Positions 17,469 through 26,505 of a stretch of DNA of 64,000 nt are shown here, piece by piece (the stretch's first letter is position 1; every line of letters starts with the position of its first letter). Source of the stretch: NP936 sp002726085 (GTDB lineage: Bacteria > Acidobacteriota > Vicinamibacteria > Vicinamibacterales > UBA8438). The stretch spans positions 1 to 64,000 of the forward strand of contig DASCQF010000009.1 in assembly GCA_036012905.1 (NCBI GenBank). The letters are read 5' to 3'. Made by a program: the position numbers and the translations under genes. The notes beneath the pieces are model-generated. The model did not search any database. It saw nothing but the letters and a program-made list of their open reading frames with translations, and had not been told where the DNA came from.

Positions 17469-18544
17469 TACCGATTCGCCTCGAGTGCCTTAGCCATCGC
17501 GCGGGCGACAGCGTCATGCCCGGCCGGCGTGAGGTGGATGAAGTTGACAGCGAAAGAGTAGATATCACGCTCTGGAAAGAAGACACTCACCCCGCGATCG
17601 GCCTCGGCCTGCAGCGCCACCAGCACGTCGATGCACTGGAGGCCGATCTCCCTGCACATCGCGGCAACCCGCCGCTGCGGACCATTGAGGCTGTCGCCCT
17701 CCCAGGACTGGCGCAGGTGCGGTACGACCTGGTTCCCGAACGGCAGCACGACCACCACGAGGCGTGCATCGTGCGATCGCACCGCATCGGCAAGCTCGCT
17801 GAGGAGGGTCCGCGTCCGCTGCCAGCCCTCGTCGACCCAGGGCTGCGGCGGATCCTCTAGCAGGGCGGTCCCGCTGTAGAACCCCGCACTCCGAAAACCG
17901 AGGCGGACAAGCAGGGAGTCGTAGCTCTCGGCGAGCAGACGATAGAAATGAAGACGGCGTAGGCGTGACTTCAAAGGAATGTTGAGCTCCATCGGCCGAC
18001 TGACCGCCGCGCGAACGTTGTCAGCAACGTCATTGCCGAGAAAGAGACCGAGAACAACCAGGCGCGCCTGCAGTCGATGGAGCCGGTCACTGTAGTAGGC
18101 GAGCGCGTCCGCCGTGCCATACCCTGGGACGCCCGCGTTGAGCACCCGGACGGGGTTCGCCTCGTCCTCGAACAAACGGTCCAGGACCGTGGGGTACGCT
18201 GCCTCGCCTTCCACCCACGCCCCGAATGTCTGGGAGTCACCGAGGACTAAGATGCGGTCACCCCGATCCGTAGTCGCGACGGACGCAGTCGACGAGACCC
18301 GCAGCCCCCAGTCGTCGGTGTAGATGGCCGCGCGGAGATCGCCGGCGGGCGATTGCATGAGGGGCCCGCGTAGGCCCGACGTCGGACGGTAGCCGTACGA
18401 CGACCCGTCGCGGGTCATTACACCCTCCGGGAAAAGTATCGGGCGCGTTGCGTAGTACCAGGAGAGAACAAATTCGGCAGAACACAGACCGACCAGTAGC
18501 CCTGTAACTACGAACACGAAACGGAATACTCTGCCGCGCTTCAT
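17468..18544 (-). CDS. Membrane-anchored SGNH/GDSL hydrolase
   Basis: 358 residues. The N-terminus (RVFRFVFVVTGLLVGLCSAEFVLSW after MKRG) is a signal anchor, so the catalytic domain is periplasmic. Block I is ILVLGDSQTFGAWV (nucleophile Ser), block II has the Gly in NAGVPGYGTADALA, block III the Asn in GLFLGNDVADN, and block V is NFIHLTPAGHDAVARAM with the catalytic His. SGNH proteins in glycan loci usually add or remove O-acetyl groups. The ATG at 18544 overlaps the stop of the upstream epimerase (ATGA); the frame is open a further 105 codons upstream but that part is antisense to the epimerase. Confidence 0.84.
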   Translation of the reverse strand: MKRGRVFRFVFVVTGLLVGLCSAEFVLSWYYATRPILFPEGVMTRDGSSYGYRPTSGLRGPLMQSPAGDLRAAIYTDDWGLRVSSTASVATTDRGDRILVLGDSQTFGAWVEGEAAYPTVLDRLFEDEANPVRVLNAGVPGYGTADALAYYSDRLHRLQARLVVLGLFLGNDVADNVRAAVSRPMELNIPLKSRLRRLHFYRLLAESYDSLLVRLGFRSAGFYSGTALLEDPPQPWVDEGWQRTRTLLSELADAVRSHDARLVVVVLPFGNQVVPHLRQSWEGDSLNGPQRRVAAMCREIGLQCIDVLVALQAEADRGVSVFFPERDIYSFAVNFIHLTPAGHDAVARAMAKALEANR

Positions 18545-19506
18545 GCCTTCGCATCCTTCAAGGTTCGCCGAAAGTACTCGATGGTTTCCGAAATGCCTTC
18601 GTCGAGCCCGACGCGTGGCGAGAAGCCGAGCAACCGCTCGGCCTTCGCGATCGACGGAACCCGGACCTCCACGTCCGGCCCAGTCTGTTCGCGAAACTCG
18701 ATCTTCGACTTCGACCCGGTGAGCGCAATGATCTTGTTGGCCAGCTCCAAGATCGTGATCGTGCCACGAGGGTTGCCGATGTTGAATACCTCCATCTGGG
18801 GAAATGAAGTCGACAGGACCCTCAGCAGGCCATCGACGAAATCCGAGACATAGCACCACGCGCGAATCTGAGTGCCGTCGCCGGTAATCGTGAGTGGCTC
18901 ATCGCGTACCGCCTGATACGCAAACCGCTGGATGGCGCTCTCGCCCGACTGTCGCGGTCCGTAGACGTTGAACGGCCGAACGCTCACCGCTTCGATACCG
19001 TGCTCAGCCGCGTAGGCGTGCGACATGTGCTCGGCCGCGAGCTTGCTGACGGCGTACGACCAGCGGATGCTCCCCACGGGGCCCTGGGTTGTCGGTGCAT
19101 CTTCCGCCGCTCGGTAGACTTGTGGGCCGTAGACCTCGCTTGTCGAAAAGTCGACAAACTTCTGCACACCGTTCGCCACGGCTCCGTCGAGCGCGTTAAT
19201 CGTTCCTAGGAGGTTCACCTTCATGGTGACCATCGGGCGCTTGACGACAGTCTCGATGCCGGCGATCGCAGCGCAATGAATCACGATCTCAGCCTCCTCC
19301 ATCGCGGCGTTGAGGCCTGCAGTATCGAGAACATCGCCCTCGACGACCGTAACGTTGGGATGGCTCAGAATTGCCTTGTCCGCGAGCGAGCGCCGATACC
19401 CGTTATCGAAGAGCACGATCGTGTTGGAGGCCATGAGCTCCTCCACGACATGGGACGCAATGAACCCGAGCCCCCCGGTGATGAAGAGGCGTTTTCCGGA
19501 AATCAT
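18541..19506 (-). CDS. NAD-dependent epimerase/dehydratase (extended SDR)
   Basis: 321 residues. RLFITGGLGFIASHVVEEL is the NAD-binding site; DFSTSEVYGPQ and WSYAVSKLAAEH hold the catalytic Ser/Thr and Tyr-x3-Lys. GDGTQIRAWCYVSDFVDG and VGLDEGISETIEYFRR are typical of UDP-glucuronate decarboxylase / 4-epimerase relatives. It starts with ATG at 19506, overlapping the stop of the GT4 gene upstream by 4 bases. Acts on a nucleotide sugar in the cytoplasm; the exact conversion is not determinable from sequence alone. Confidence 0.88.
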   Translation of the reverse strand: MISGKRLFITGGLGFIASHVVEELMASNTIVLFDNGYRRSLADKAILSHPNVTVVEGDVLDTAGLNAAMEEAEIVIHCAAIAGIETVVKRPMVTMKVNLLGTINALDGAVANGVQKFVDFSTSEVYGPQVYRAAEDAPTTQGPVGSIRWSYAVSKLAAEHMSHAYAAEHGIEAVSVRPFNVYGPRQSGESAIQRFAYQAVRDEPLTITGDGTQIRAWCYVSDFVDGLLRVLSTSFPQMEVFNIGNPRGTITILELANKIIALTGSKSKIEFREQTGPDVEVRVPSIAKAERLLGFSPRVGLDEGISETIEYFRRTLKDAKA

Positions 19507-20672
19507 GAATCAACCCTCGCGGCGCGTATGCCCGACATGGTCTCATGCGCCAGAAATTCCCTATATGCCGTTTCCAAGGCCCGAACGCCGACCGACGCTG
19601 CGAAGCGTTTCCGAACGGTCCGCCTGGCTTCGTTCGTCAGGGCCCACCGAAGACCTGAATCTCGCAGAAGCCGGAGCAATGCGGCCGCGAGCGCCTTGGG
19701 GTCCCGTGGAGGCAGGAGCAAGCCGTCGACTTCATCCGTGACGACTTCCGGAATCCCGTCCGCCGAGGTTGCGACCACCGGCAGTCCCGCTGCCATCGCT
19801 TCCATGAGTGCGATGCCGAGCCCTTCGGCGACCGACGGGAACGCGAATAGATCCGCGGCACGCAAGAGCGACTCTACGTCGCGGGTCGAGCCGAGGAGGC
19901 GTACTCGCGCAGCGACGCCGAGGGCACGGGCCCGCGCTTCGAGGGCCGGCCCCTCCGGCCCTTCGCCAGCAAGCCAGACCTGCGCGCGCGGTGCACAGGC
20001 AAGAACGTCGGGCAGCGCCTCGATGAGGTCAGCCTGGCCCTTCTCCCACGAGAGCCGACCCACGTTGAGAATGACAACGTCTTCGTCACTGCACCCCGCC
20101 CCGGCGCGCGTGGCCCGCCGAGCCGCTGGATCGGGCGGATTGCGAGGCTCCAGGTCGATGTAATTGTGCACCACCTTGATATCCGGCAGCGCGAAGTGCT
20201 TTGTGTAGTCGGCGCGGACCGCGTCCGACACCGCCAGAAAACCATCATTGATCCGTCGTGCGGACCAGCGGTCGAGCATCTTCCAGAGGGCACCGCCCAA
20301 CGAACGCGGCGGCCAATGCGTATAGTCGGGACAGTGGAAGGACGTCACGACGACTGGCACGCCGGCCAGTCTGGCGGCGAGGCGCCCGTATAGATTCGCC
20401 TGCCTCAAGTGCGTATGGACAATCGTCGGACGGGCTCCGCGGAGCAGACGGACAAGTCGGGCCAGTGCCCCTGCATCGAGAAGCCGCCGTGCCCCGACGG
20501 TCTGTACGGTCACCCCGGCGGCCTCCAATGCCGGCTTCAGGTCGAGTGGCGGCGCCATGGCGATCACCGCGGGCTCGAATTGCGTACGGTCGAGGTGACG
20601 AACGGTCGTCAGAATGAGCTGCTCGGCGCCCCCGCGCCTCAACGTGTCGATCAAAAACAGCACCCGTGTCAC
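19503..20672 (-). CDS. Glycosyltransferase family 4 protein
   Basis: 389 residues, a textbook GT4 enzyme. RVLFLIDTLRRGGAEQLIL opens the acceptor domain; VDSRP-type TIVHTHLRQANLYGRLAA follows. The donor domain shows ILNVGRLSWEKGQADLIEAL, VRLLGSTRDVESLLRAADLFAFPSV, then EGLGIALMEAMAAGLPVVAT with the E-x7-E motif that binds the nucleotide sugar. It starts with GTG at 20672, nine bases downstream of the asnB stop. Its place just after asnB and before four sugar-modifying genes suggests assembly of the repeat unit. Specificity unknown. Confidence 0.91.
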   Translation of the reverse strand: MTRVLFLIDTLRRGGAEQLILTTVRHLDRTQFEPAVIAMAPPLDLKPALEAAGVTVQTVGARRLLDAGALARLVRLLRGARPTIVHTHLRQANLYGRLAARLAGVPVVVTSFHCPDYTHWPPRSLGGALWKMLDRWSARRINDGFLAVSDAVRADYTKHFALPDIKVVHNYIDLEPRNPPDPAARRATRAGAGCSDEDVVILNVGRLSWEKGQADLIEALPDVLACAPRAQVWLAGEGPEGPALEARARALGVAARVRLLGSTRDVESLLRAADLFAFPSVAEGLGIALMEAMAAGLPVVATSADGIPEVVTDEVDGLLLPPRDPKALAAALLRLLRDSGLRWALTNEARRTVRKRFAASVGVRALETAYREFLAHETMSGIRAARVDS

Positions 20673-20681
20673 AACCGATTC

Positions 20682-22604
20682 TCAGTCGAAGAAGTGCTGA
20701 AACCACAACTCCAGATTCACGCAACTCCAGATGGCAAACGTCTTGTTGGCCCGGCCCTCACAGTGCGCCTTGAAGTCCTGCTGAATCTGCCTCACATCGA
20801 ACACGCCGCGATCTTTGAAGCTCCTGGATGCCAGAAGCTCCCCAATTGGATCTCGCAACTCTTCCTGAAACCAGACCTGGGCAGACGTCGTGAATCCAAG
20901 CTTGCTGATTCGAGAACTGACTGCCTCTGGCAGCTCTGACTGCAGTGCCCGACGCAAGATATACTTATTGACCCCAGCGCGGATCTTCAGATCCGACGGA
21001 ATCGAAAACAAGAACTCCACAAGTCGATGATCGAGAAACGGCTGGCGGGTCTCCACGGAAAAGGCCATGCTGTTGCGGTCTTCATAGCGCAGCCACGCCG
21101 GGATCGGGGACACCTCGGCCCCGGCCATGAGCTCATTCGTCAAGTAGCTTGACGAGCGCGACCGACTCGGTCGGGCCACGGTCTCATGCCGCTTCGCGAA
21201 ATCCGGGTCCAGACGAGGAAAATGGCGCCGACGCAGACCAAGTCCGTCCCTGACCGCACCCAGCGGACGTGATGCCAATAGGCGGCCTACTCGCCCAAGG
21301 CTCGATGCGACGGACACACCGTGGACGGCCCGAGCGGCACGAAGCTCGCGCACGAAAGCCACTAATCGGAGCTGCTTCAAGAGATCTGTCTGAAAAGACG
21401 TGAGATGTGGGTAGTACCCAGCTGTTGTTTCGTCGCCACCGTGACCGTTGAGTAACACGGTAACGCCGGACGACCGTGCACGCTCCATGAGCATCCAATG
21501 TGCGAGCATGGTCATGCTCGTCCACGGCTCGTCCTGGTGGGCGATCATCTTCGGCAGAAGGTCGAAGAGTCGGCCCGGATCAGGAAAGAGGAAGTGCGCT
21601 GTGGCTCCCGTCTTCTCGACGACCGGCTCCATGAACTCGCGCTCGTCGAATCGCGCGTCCTCAGCGCAGGACGAGAACGTCGTCACATTGTCGAGCATTG
21701 TCGCCGCCATGCAGACCGCCGACGAGGAGTCCAGCCCGCCGCTCAGGCAGAATCCGATGGGAACGTCGCTCCGGAGACGCAGCTTGACCGATTCCCTGAA
21801 CAAGGATCCGAATTGCTCGATGTACTCCTCATCGCGAGCCGCACGCGGCGATCGGGTCTCTGCAAGCTGCCAATACCTTCTGACCTTGATATCTGACCGG
21901 CTGACGAACATCGAGTGACCGGCTGGCAGCTGCCGAATGCCTTCGAAAAATGTTTGATCCGAAGTGTCGGTAAATCCATAGCCGGTTGCCGCGTAGTCGA
22001 ACACAGTCGAGTAGTTCGGGGCCTTTGTCACGCCCGGGTACTCGAGCACAGCCTTGATCTCTGATGCCAGGACCACGACGCTCTCACTGCTGAAAAAATA
22101 CAGCGGCTTCTCGCCGAAGCGATCTCTCGAACAGAACAAGACCTGCGCGTTTCCGTCCCACAGGATGAACGCCCACATGCCATTGAACCGCTGCACGCAA
22201 TCTGCGCCGTACTCCTCGTACGCCCGAAGCACGACCTCGGTATCAGAGGTCGTGCTGAACACATGGCCTCGTGCACGCAGCTCGTCTCGCAGCTCGACGT
22301 AGTTGTAGATCTCACCGTTGTAGGTCAGCCAGATCTTGCCATCCGCGCTGCCCATCGGCTGGTGAGCCGCTGGCGACAGATCGAGGATGCTGAGACGCCT
22401 GTTGCCCAGACCCAGATCCCAGTGAGCGGCCCGACCCTCGGGGCGAGAAGGGTCCAGAGCGCTCTTTGCCTCTGTTGCCGTATTGAAGAGGATATGCCCC
22501 TCGTCATTCGGTCCACGATGCCTGATCGCCCAGGTCATCTTCTTCAATGCCGAGACATCCACCCGTCCGCCCTGCCGATCGAATACCGCGGCGACTCCAC
22601 ACAT
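20682..22604 (-). CDS. asnB: Asparagine synthase (glutamine-hydrolysing) of polysaccharide-locus type
   Basis: 640 residues. The class II glutamine amidotransferase domain starts with Cys2 (MCGVAAVF) and includes RHRGPNDEG and LTYNGEIYNYVELRDEL. The synthetase domain has the ATP pyrophosphatase loop SGGLDSS at residues 288-294. AsnB-like proteins are common in O-antigen/capsule loci, where they may amidate a uronic-acid residue of the glycan rather than make free asparagine; that role here is inference. A 142-base spacer separates it from the flippase upstream, one of the larger gaps in the operon. The last part, ending near WFQHFFD, is complete for the family. Confidence 0.91.
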   Translation of the reverse strand: MCGVAAVFDRQGGRVDVSALKKMTWAIRHRGPNDEGHILFNTATEAKSALDPSRPEGRAAHWDLGLGNRRLSILDLSPAAHQPMGSADGKIWLTYNGEIYNYVELRDELRARGHVFSTTSDTEVVLRAYEEYGADCVQRFNGMWAFILWDGNAQVLFCSRDRFGEKPLYFFSSESVVVLASEIKAVLEYPGVTKAPNYSTVFDYAATGYGFTDTSDQTFFEGIRQLPAGHSMFVSRSDIKVRRYWQLAETRSPRAARDEEYIEQFGSLFRESVKLRLRSDVPIGFCLSGGLDSSSAVCMAATMLDNVTTFSSCAEDARFDEREFMEPVVEKTGATAHFLFPDPGRLFDLLPKMIAHQDEPWTSMTMLAHWMLMERARSSGVTVLLNGHGGDETTAGYYPHLTSFQTDLLKQLRLVAFVRELRAARAVHGVSVASSLGRVGRLLASRPLGAVRDGLGLRRRHFPRLDPDFAKRHETVARPSRSRSSSYLTNELMAGAEVSPIPAWLRYEDRNSMAFSVETRQPFLDHRLVEFLFSIPSDLKIRAGVNKYILRRALQSELPEAVSSRISKLGFTTSAQVWFQEELRDPIGELLASRSFKDRGVFDVRQIQQDFKAHCEGRANKTFAIWSCVNLELWFQHFFD

Positions 22605-22746
22605 CTGAAATCAGCTACCTCTGTCGTCTCGACGCCGTCGCGCCGGCCGAGCGTCGCACCGCCCGGTCGGTTCCTGGGAAGTCACGCAATTCGGGCCCAG
22701 AGGAACTCGACACACCAGAGAGGTCGATACACATCGGCCTGGAACC

Positions 22747-24264
22747 TCATCCGGCGCCACTTCGCGTCCGGATCGGCAGAAGCCGCTGATTCCTGAGAAT
22801 CTCCATAGGCACCCGAAGATCAGCGGCCCTGAGCTCGCGCAGGGCGGCAAGCACCGCCACGTACCCTATGAGCACCAGGGCCCCGACGACGACCATGGGC
22901 AGCGCCGACCCGCGCAACACGCCGAACACCGCGGCCGCTGAAACGAAGCTCAGCGCACTCGCCCAGATGCACTTCGCCGGAATCATTGCTCGCACGATCG
23001 GCGCCAGCACCAATATCAGAACGACGCTGACCACATTCGCGGTCAAGAGAGCTCCAATTGCCCCCCAGACACCGTAAGGTGGGACGAGCACCGCGGTCGC
23101 CAAAATCTGCAGACCGACGTGACTGGTGCTGACAATGAAGATCACCCGCACCTGGCTGAAAGCGTTCGTCAGAAATAGCCCAAGCGGCTCACGTGTCGTC
23201 CGTAACAGGAACACGATGAGGAGCGCTCGCGCGTACACCACGACCTCCGCGTACGAGGGACCGTAGAGCCACGACACCACCGGTTCGATGGCAAAGAAGC
23301 CGCCGAGACTGACGAGGACGGAAGCCTGAAACAACCACCGAAACACTAAGGTGAATTTCCGGCGCAAGTTCTCCATGTCGCTACTCGAAATCTCGGCGAT
23401 GTATGGCGCGAGAACGGCCGGCAGCACCTTGAAGACGCTGACGAAGGCATCAAGGAAGGTCGACGCGATGTAGTAGAGCGCGACGACACCGGGCGAGCTG
23501 AACCGTCCGAGCAGGATCTTGTCGAACCACGACACCCCGAACCGATAGAGGCCCTGAAAGCTGAGCAACAGACCGAAGCGAGCGACGGTCCCGCACGCGT
23601 CGGTGAAGCTGCGCCGTGACTGGCCAACGAGCGCTCGTCGAAAACTCGGTGGCAGCCACCGCGCGGCGATCCCGACGGCAGTCACGGCCGCCACGGCGTT
23701 CCCGACGAGGATCCACTCGATCGAACCTCGTGCCACGAGCCCGATCACGCACACCGACGCAATCTGCAGGTGCCCGAACAGAATCGTCAAGAAGCTTTCC
23801 CGCCGCCAGTCCTGCAGAGCCTGAAACACCTGCAGGGAAAAGTCCAGCAACGCAAAGGCAGCAAAGTAGATGACCCCGGCGTGGATGAGTGGCGTCAGGC
23901 CGGGCAACAGGAAGACATGTGTCGCGACGAGGTCCGCGCTGACGAACATCAACGTCCCGAACGTGATGATGCCGGCCAGCTGGATGAGAACGCTCGCACC
24001 AAAAAGATCGACGGCTCTTTGCTCATCACCGTCATTGAGCCACAGCGGAACGAACCGGATCAGGGTGGTCTTGGTGCCGAAATCCGACAGCACGGAACCT
24101 AGAGCCGCCAGGGAGTAGACCAGAATGAGCGTCCCGTACTGCTCCTGACCATACACTCGGTTGAGCAGAACCGATACGGTCAGGCCGGCGAACACGCGAA
24201 AGGCGTTCGCGGACGTCTTGAGGATGACCCCTTCACCGAGCTGGGAGACCCGACTGACGTTCAT
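22747..24264 (-). CDS. Wzx-type lipid-linked oligosaccharide flippase
   Basis: About 505 residues with roughly fourteen hydrophobic segments, typical of the MOP/MVF polysaccharide transporter superfamily. The N-terminal block LLNRVYGQEQYGTLILVYSLAAL followed by SDFGTKTTLIRFV is characteristic of Wzx proteins. It should flip the undecaprenyl-linked repeat to the periplasm. The ATG at 24264 is chosen because the hydrophobic fold begins there; the frame upstream is antisense to the methyltransferase. A second, interrupted flippase of the same family lies at 36514-38091 (compare SWFDKILLGRFSSPG here with SWADKLMLGWWRSPG there), so this copy may be the only working one. Confidence 0.88.
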   Translation of the reverse strand: MNVSRVSQLGEGVILKTSANAFRVFAGLTVSVLLNRVYGQEQYGTLILVYSLAALGSVLSDFGTKTTLIRFVPLWLNDGDEQRAVDLFGASVLIQLAGIITFGTLMFVSADLVATHVFLLPGLTPLIHAGVIYFAAFALLDFSLQVFQALQDWRRESFLTILFGHLQIASVCVIGLVARGSIEWILVGNAVAAVTAVGIAARWLPPSFRRALVGQSRRSFTDACGTVARFGLLLSFQGLYRFGVSWFDKILLGRFSSPGVVALYYIASTFLDAFVSVFKVLPAVLAPYIAEISSSDMENLRRKFTLVFRWLFQASVLVSLGGFFAIEPVVSWLYGPSYAEVVVYARALLIVFLLRTTREPLGLFLTNAFSQVRVIFIVSTSHVGLQILATAVLVPPYGVWGAIGALLTANVVSVVLILVLAPIVRAMIPAKCIWASALSFVSAAAVFGVLRGSALPMVVVGALVLIGYVAVLAALRELRAADLRVPMEILRNQRLLPIRTRSGAG

Positions 24265-24301
24265 AGGAAGGGTCTCAGGCGCATCCCATCCGGGTGCCAC
24301 T

Positions 24302-25036
24302 TCATTCTCGTAACGCCTGCGCGAGCAGAGTGCGTGTGAGCACTCGTGGGCGGTCGGTTCCCAGCTCGATGAGGTATGCAAGGTTGAGGAACGCGAACCA
24401 GAGCTTTCGCAGCGCCAGCCAGACGATGAACCTGGGCCTCCAGCGAAGGCGCATCCGCTCGCCGAACACGCTGATGCGCTTGAAGCCCACGGTCTCCAGG
24501 ACCTTCCGCAGCGAGAGGTCGTTGAAACACACTTCGTGGGTCAGACTGATGTAGCGAAGGTACGGGCCTGCAACACCGGCGGCGTTGTTCGTCCGCACGA
24601 GCAGGATCCCGCCCGGACGAAGAGCCTCTCTGAGGGCGTCCAGGATCGCGAGCAGGTCGGACTTCGGAAAGTGCTCGATCACATCGCCCAGATAGATCAC
24701 GTCGTACCGGGCTGGATGCGATGTCAAGAACTCCTGAAGGTCGGAAATCCGCGTCACCGGGCACCCCACGAGACGCTCGCAATACGCAATCAGATGTTCC
24801 GAAATCTCCACGCCTTCGATCTTCTGATACCCTCGCTGCTTCAGAAAGTACAGGAATTCGCCCATACCGCAGCCGATGTCGAGGATCGCCGCTTCCTTGT
24901 TTGCGGGTAACAAGGACTCGTAGTTGTCTTCCAGCCATTCCTGACCGCGCCCCCTAACCCGCAGGAACTCCTCGACGGGGGGCAGCGAACCCTGGAAGTC
25001 GATGTTGTGATACCGCTCAGCGTAGTGTTCAGTCAC
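24302..25036 (-). CDS. Class I SAM-dependent methyltransferase
   Basis: 244 residues. Motif I is ILDIGCGMGEFLYFL, with GVEISEHLIAYCE as motif post-I, YDVIYLGDVIEHFPKSD as motif IV and LRPGGILLVRTNNAAG as motif V. It lacks the N-terminal zinc knuckle of the other methyltransferases in this locus. It lies between the GT30-like gene (15 bases upstream) and the flippase (37 bases downstream), so it may methylate or cap the glycan before export; this is inference. ATG at 25036 fits the family N-terminus HYAERYHNIDF. Confidence 0.88.
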   Translation of the reverse strand: MTEHYAERYHNIDFQGSLPPVEEFLRVRGRGQEWLEDNYESLLPANKEAAILDIGCGMGEFLYFLKQRGYQKIEGVEISEHLIAYCERLVGCPVTRISDLQEFLTSHPARYDVIYLGDVIEHFPKSDLLAILDALREALRPGGILLVRTNNAAGVAGPYLRYISLTHEVCFNDLSLRKVLETVGFKRISVFGERMRLRWRPRFIVWLALRKLWFAFLNLAYLIELGTDRPRVLTRTLLAQALRE

Positions 25037-25051
25037 GAGTTTGTGCTCCCC

Positions 25052-26488
25052 TCACGAGGCGCTCGAACGCGATGGCGGAATCGCCCCCATCGCGGGCCGC
25101 GGTTCCGGCTTGAAGGTCGTCCCCGACAGCGCGTGGCGCACCAACTCGACGTTGCGCCCGACATCATCTCGATGGGCCGCGAGAATTTCCTGGATCTTCC
25201 GCTCCATGCGGACCGCAAGCGTCTGGTCAACGAGCGCCCGCACCACCGCTGTCGTGAGATCGGCGGCCGTGGAAATCCGCACCCCACTCCACACCGCTTC
25301 CAGATCATCGGTGATTTCCCGCCACAGATTCATGAACGGTCCAAAGAACACGGGGCGCCCGTGTGCGAGTGGCTCAACCGGGTTCTGACCGAGTCCTGCG
25401 CGCTGGCGCGGGTACGTCGTGCCACCGAGAAACACGACCGATGCGAGGGAGTAGAGGTTCGCCAACTCGCCAAACGTGTCGACGACGATGACGGGCGTGT
25501 CAACGGCAGACTTGCGTGCCAGCGAGCTCTTGAGCACCGGGGTCAACCCCCGCTCGGATAGATGCGAAACCATTCTGGAGGTGTCGAACTGATACCTCGG
25601 CACCAACAAGAGACGCAGGGCCGCGATCTCCCGTCGGGCTTCCAGATAGGCCGACGCCACGAGCTCTTCCTCACCCGGGTGCAGGCTCGCGGCGAGCAAG
25701 ACCGGCTCGTCAGGTGCGAGCCGAAGCTCCCGGTACAAACCCTGTCTCGCGTGGTCCGGCACCTGCAGGTACTCCAAGTCGAACTTCATGTTGCCGGTCA
25801 CCATGACTCGATCTGGTCGAGCGCCATGCTCGATGAAGCCTTTGACATCCTCCTGACTCCAGGCCCCGATCCAATCCAGGTGGCCGAACGGCCGCCGTGC
25901 CAGGGTGCGTTCGAACATCGGATGACGATCCACACCCTTACTCAACAGGCCACTCACCAGAATGGTGGTCACACCGTGCCGCTTGGCCTCCTCGACGAGC
26001 ACCGGGCACCTCAGGTTTTGAATGCAGATGAACGCAGCCGGTTTCAACCGGCGCAAACATCGGCGCACTGGTCCGCGGCAGTCCCAGGGACTGTCGAGCA
26101 CGGCGTCGACGTCAAGACTTGATGTCGCAAAATCATAGGAGTACCGGGTGTTGGTGGAGAGCACGAACCGCCACCGAGGGAGGACGGAACGAAGCACACG
26201 GCAGAAGGTCACGATCTGGGTGACCTCCCCGCCCGATAGCGCGTCGATCCACAGGACGGGACCTCCCTGAGCGGCGGTGGCGACCGGTGCGGGCACGAAG
26301 CCCCATCGGCTCCAGAAATACCTCCGCCAGTACGGGTCCCGTCCGAAAACCACTCGGCGCAGGAAGGTGACCGGCGCGTGGAGATAGGCCGCTGCGGCGT
26401 AACGCCACTGCTCCGGTTGCCACTTGCGGAACCGGCGCACGTCAGCCCCGGCGGGGGGAAGACGCCGGCGCGTTCCGGCAGGCCGCAC
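25052..26488 (-). CDS. GT30 (Kdo-transferase/KdtA-like) glycosyltransferase
   Basis: 478 residues from a GTG at 26488. The GT30 landmarks are present: VLWIDALSGGEVTQIVTF, where the Glu matches the catalytic base of WaaA; VLLAASLHPGEEELV (A-G-S-T-H-x-G-E-E in the family); VVFLGGTTYPRQRAGLGQNPVEPLAHGRPVFFGPFM, which matches the donor-phosphate loop. GT30 enzymes use CMP-Kdo. The classical N-terminal membrane anchor is weak. It lies directly downstream of a CMP-nonulosonate synthetase-like gene and neuB rather than of lipid-A genes, so it may instead transfer a nonulosonic acid from its CMP derivative; that is an inference and the main alternative is genuine Kdo transfer. Confidence 0.82.
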   Translation of the reverse strand: MRPAGTRRRLPPAGADVRRFRKWQPEQWRYAAAAYLHAPVTFLRRVVFGRDPYWRRYFWSRWGFVPAPVATAAQGGPVLWIDALSGGEVTQIVTFCRVLRSVLPRWRFVLSTNTRYSYDFATSSLDVDAVLDSPWDCRGPVRRCLRRLKPAAFICIQNLRCPVLVEEAKRHGVTTILVSGLLSKGVDRHPMFERTLARRPFGHLDWIGAWSQEDVKGFIEHGARPDRVMVTGNMKFDLEYLQVPDHARQGLYRELRLAPDEPVLLAASLHPGEEELVASAYLEARREIAALRLLLVPRYQFDTSRMVSHLSERGLTPVLKSSLARKSAVDTPVIVVDTFGELANLYSLASVVFLGGTTYPRQRAGLGQNPVEPLAHGRPVFFGPFMNLWREITDDLEAVWSGVRISTAADLTTAVVRALVDQTLAVRMERKIQEILAAHRDDVGRNVELVRHALSGTTFKPEPRPAMGAIPPSRSSAS

Positions 26489-26505
26489 GCCGGCGGCGAA
26501 ACGGC

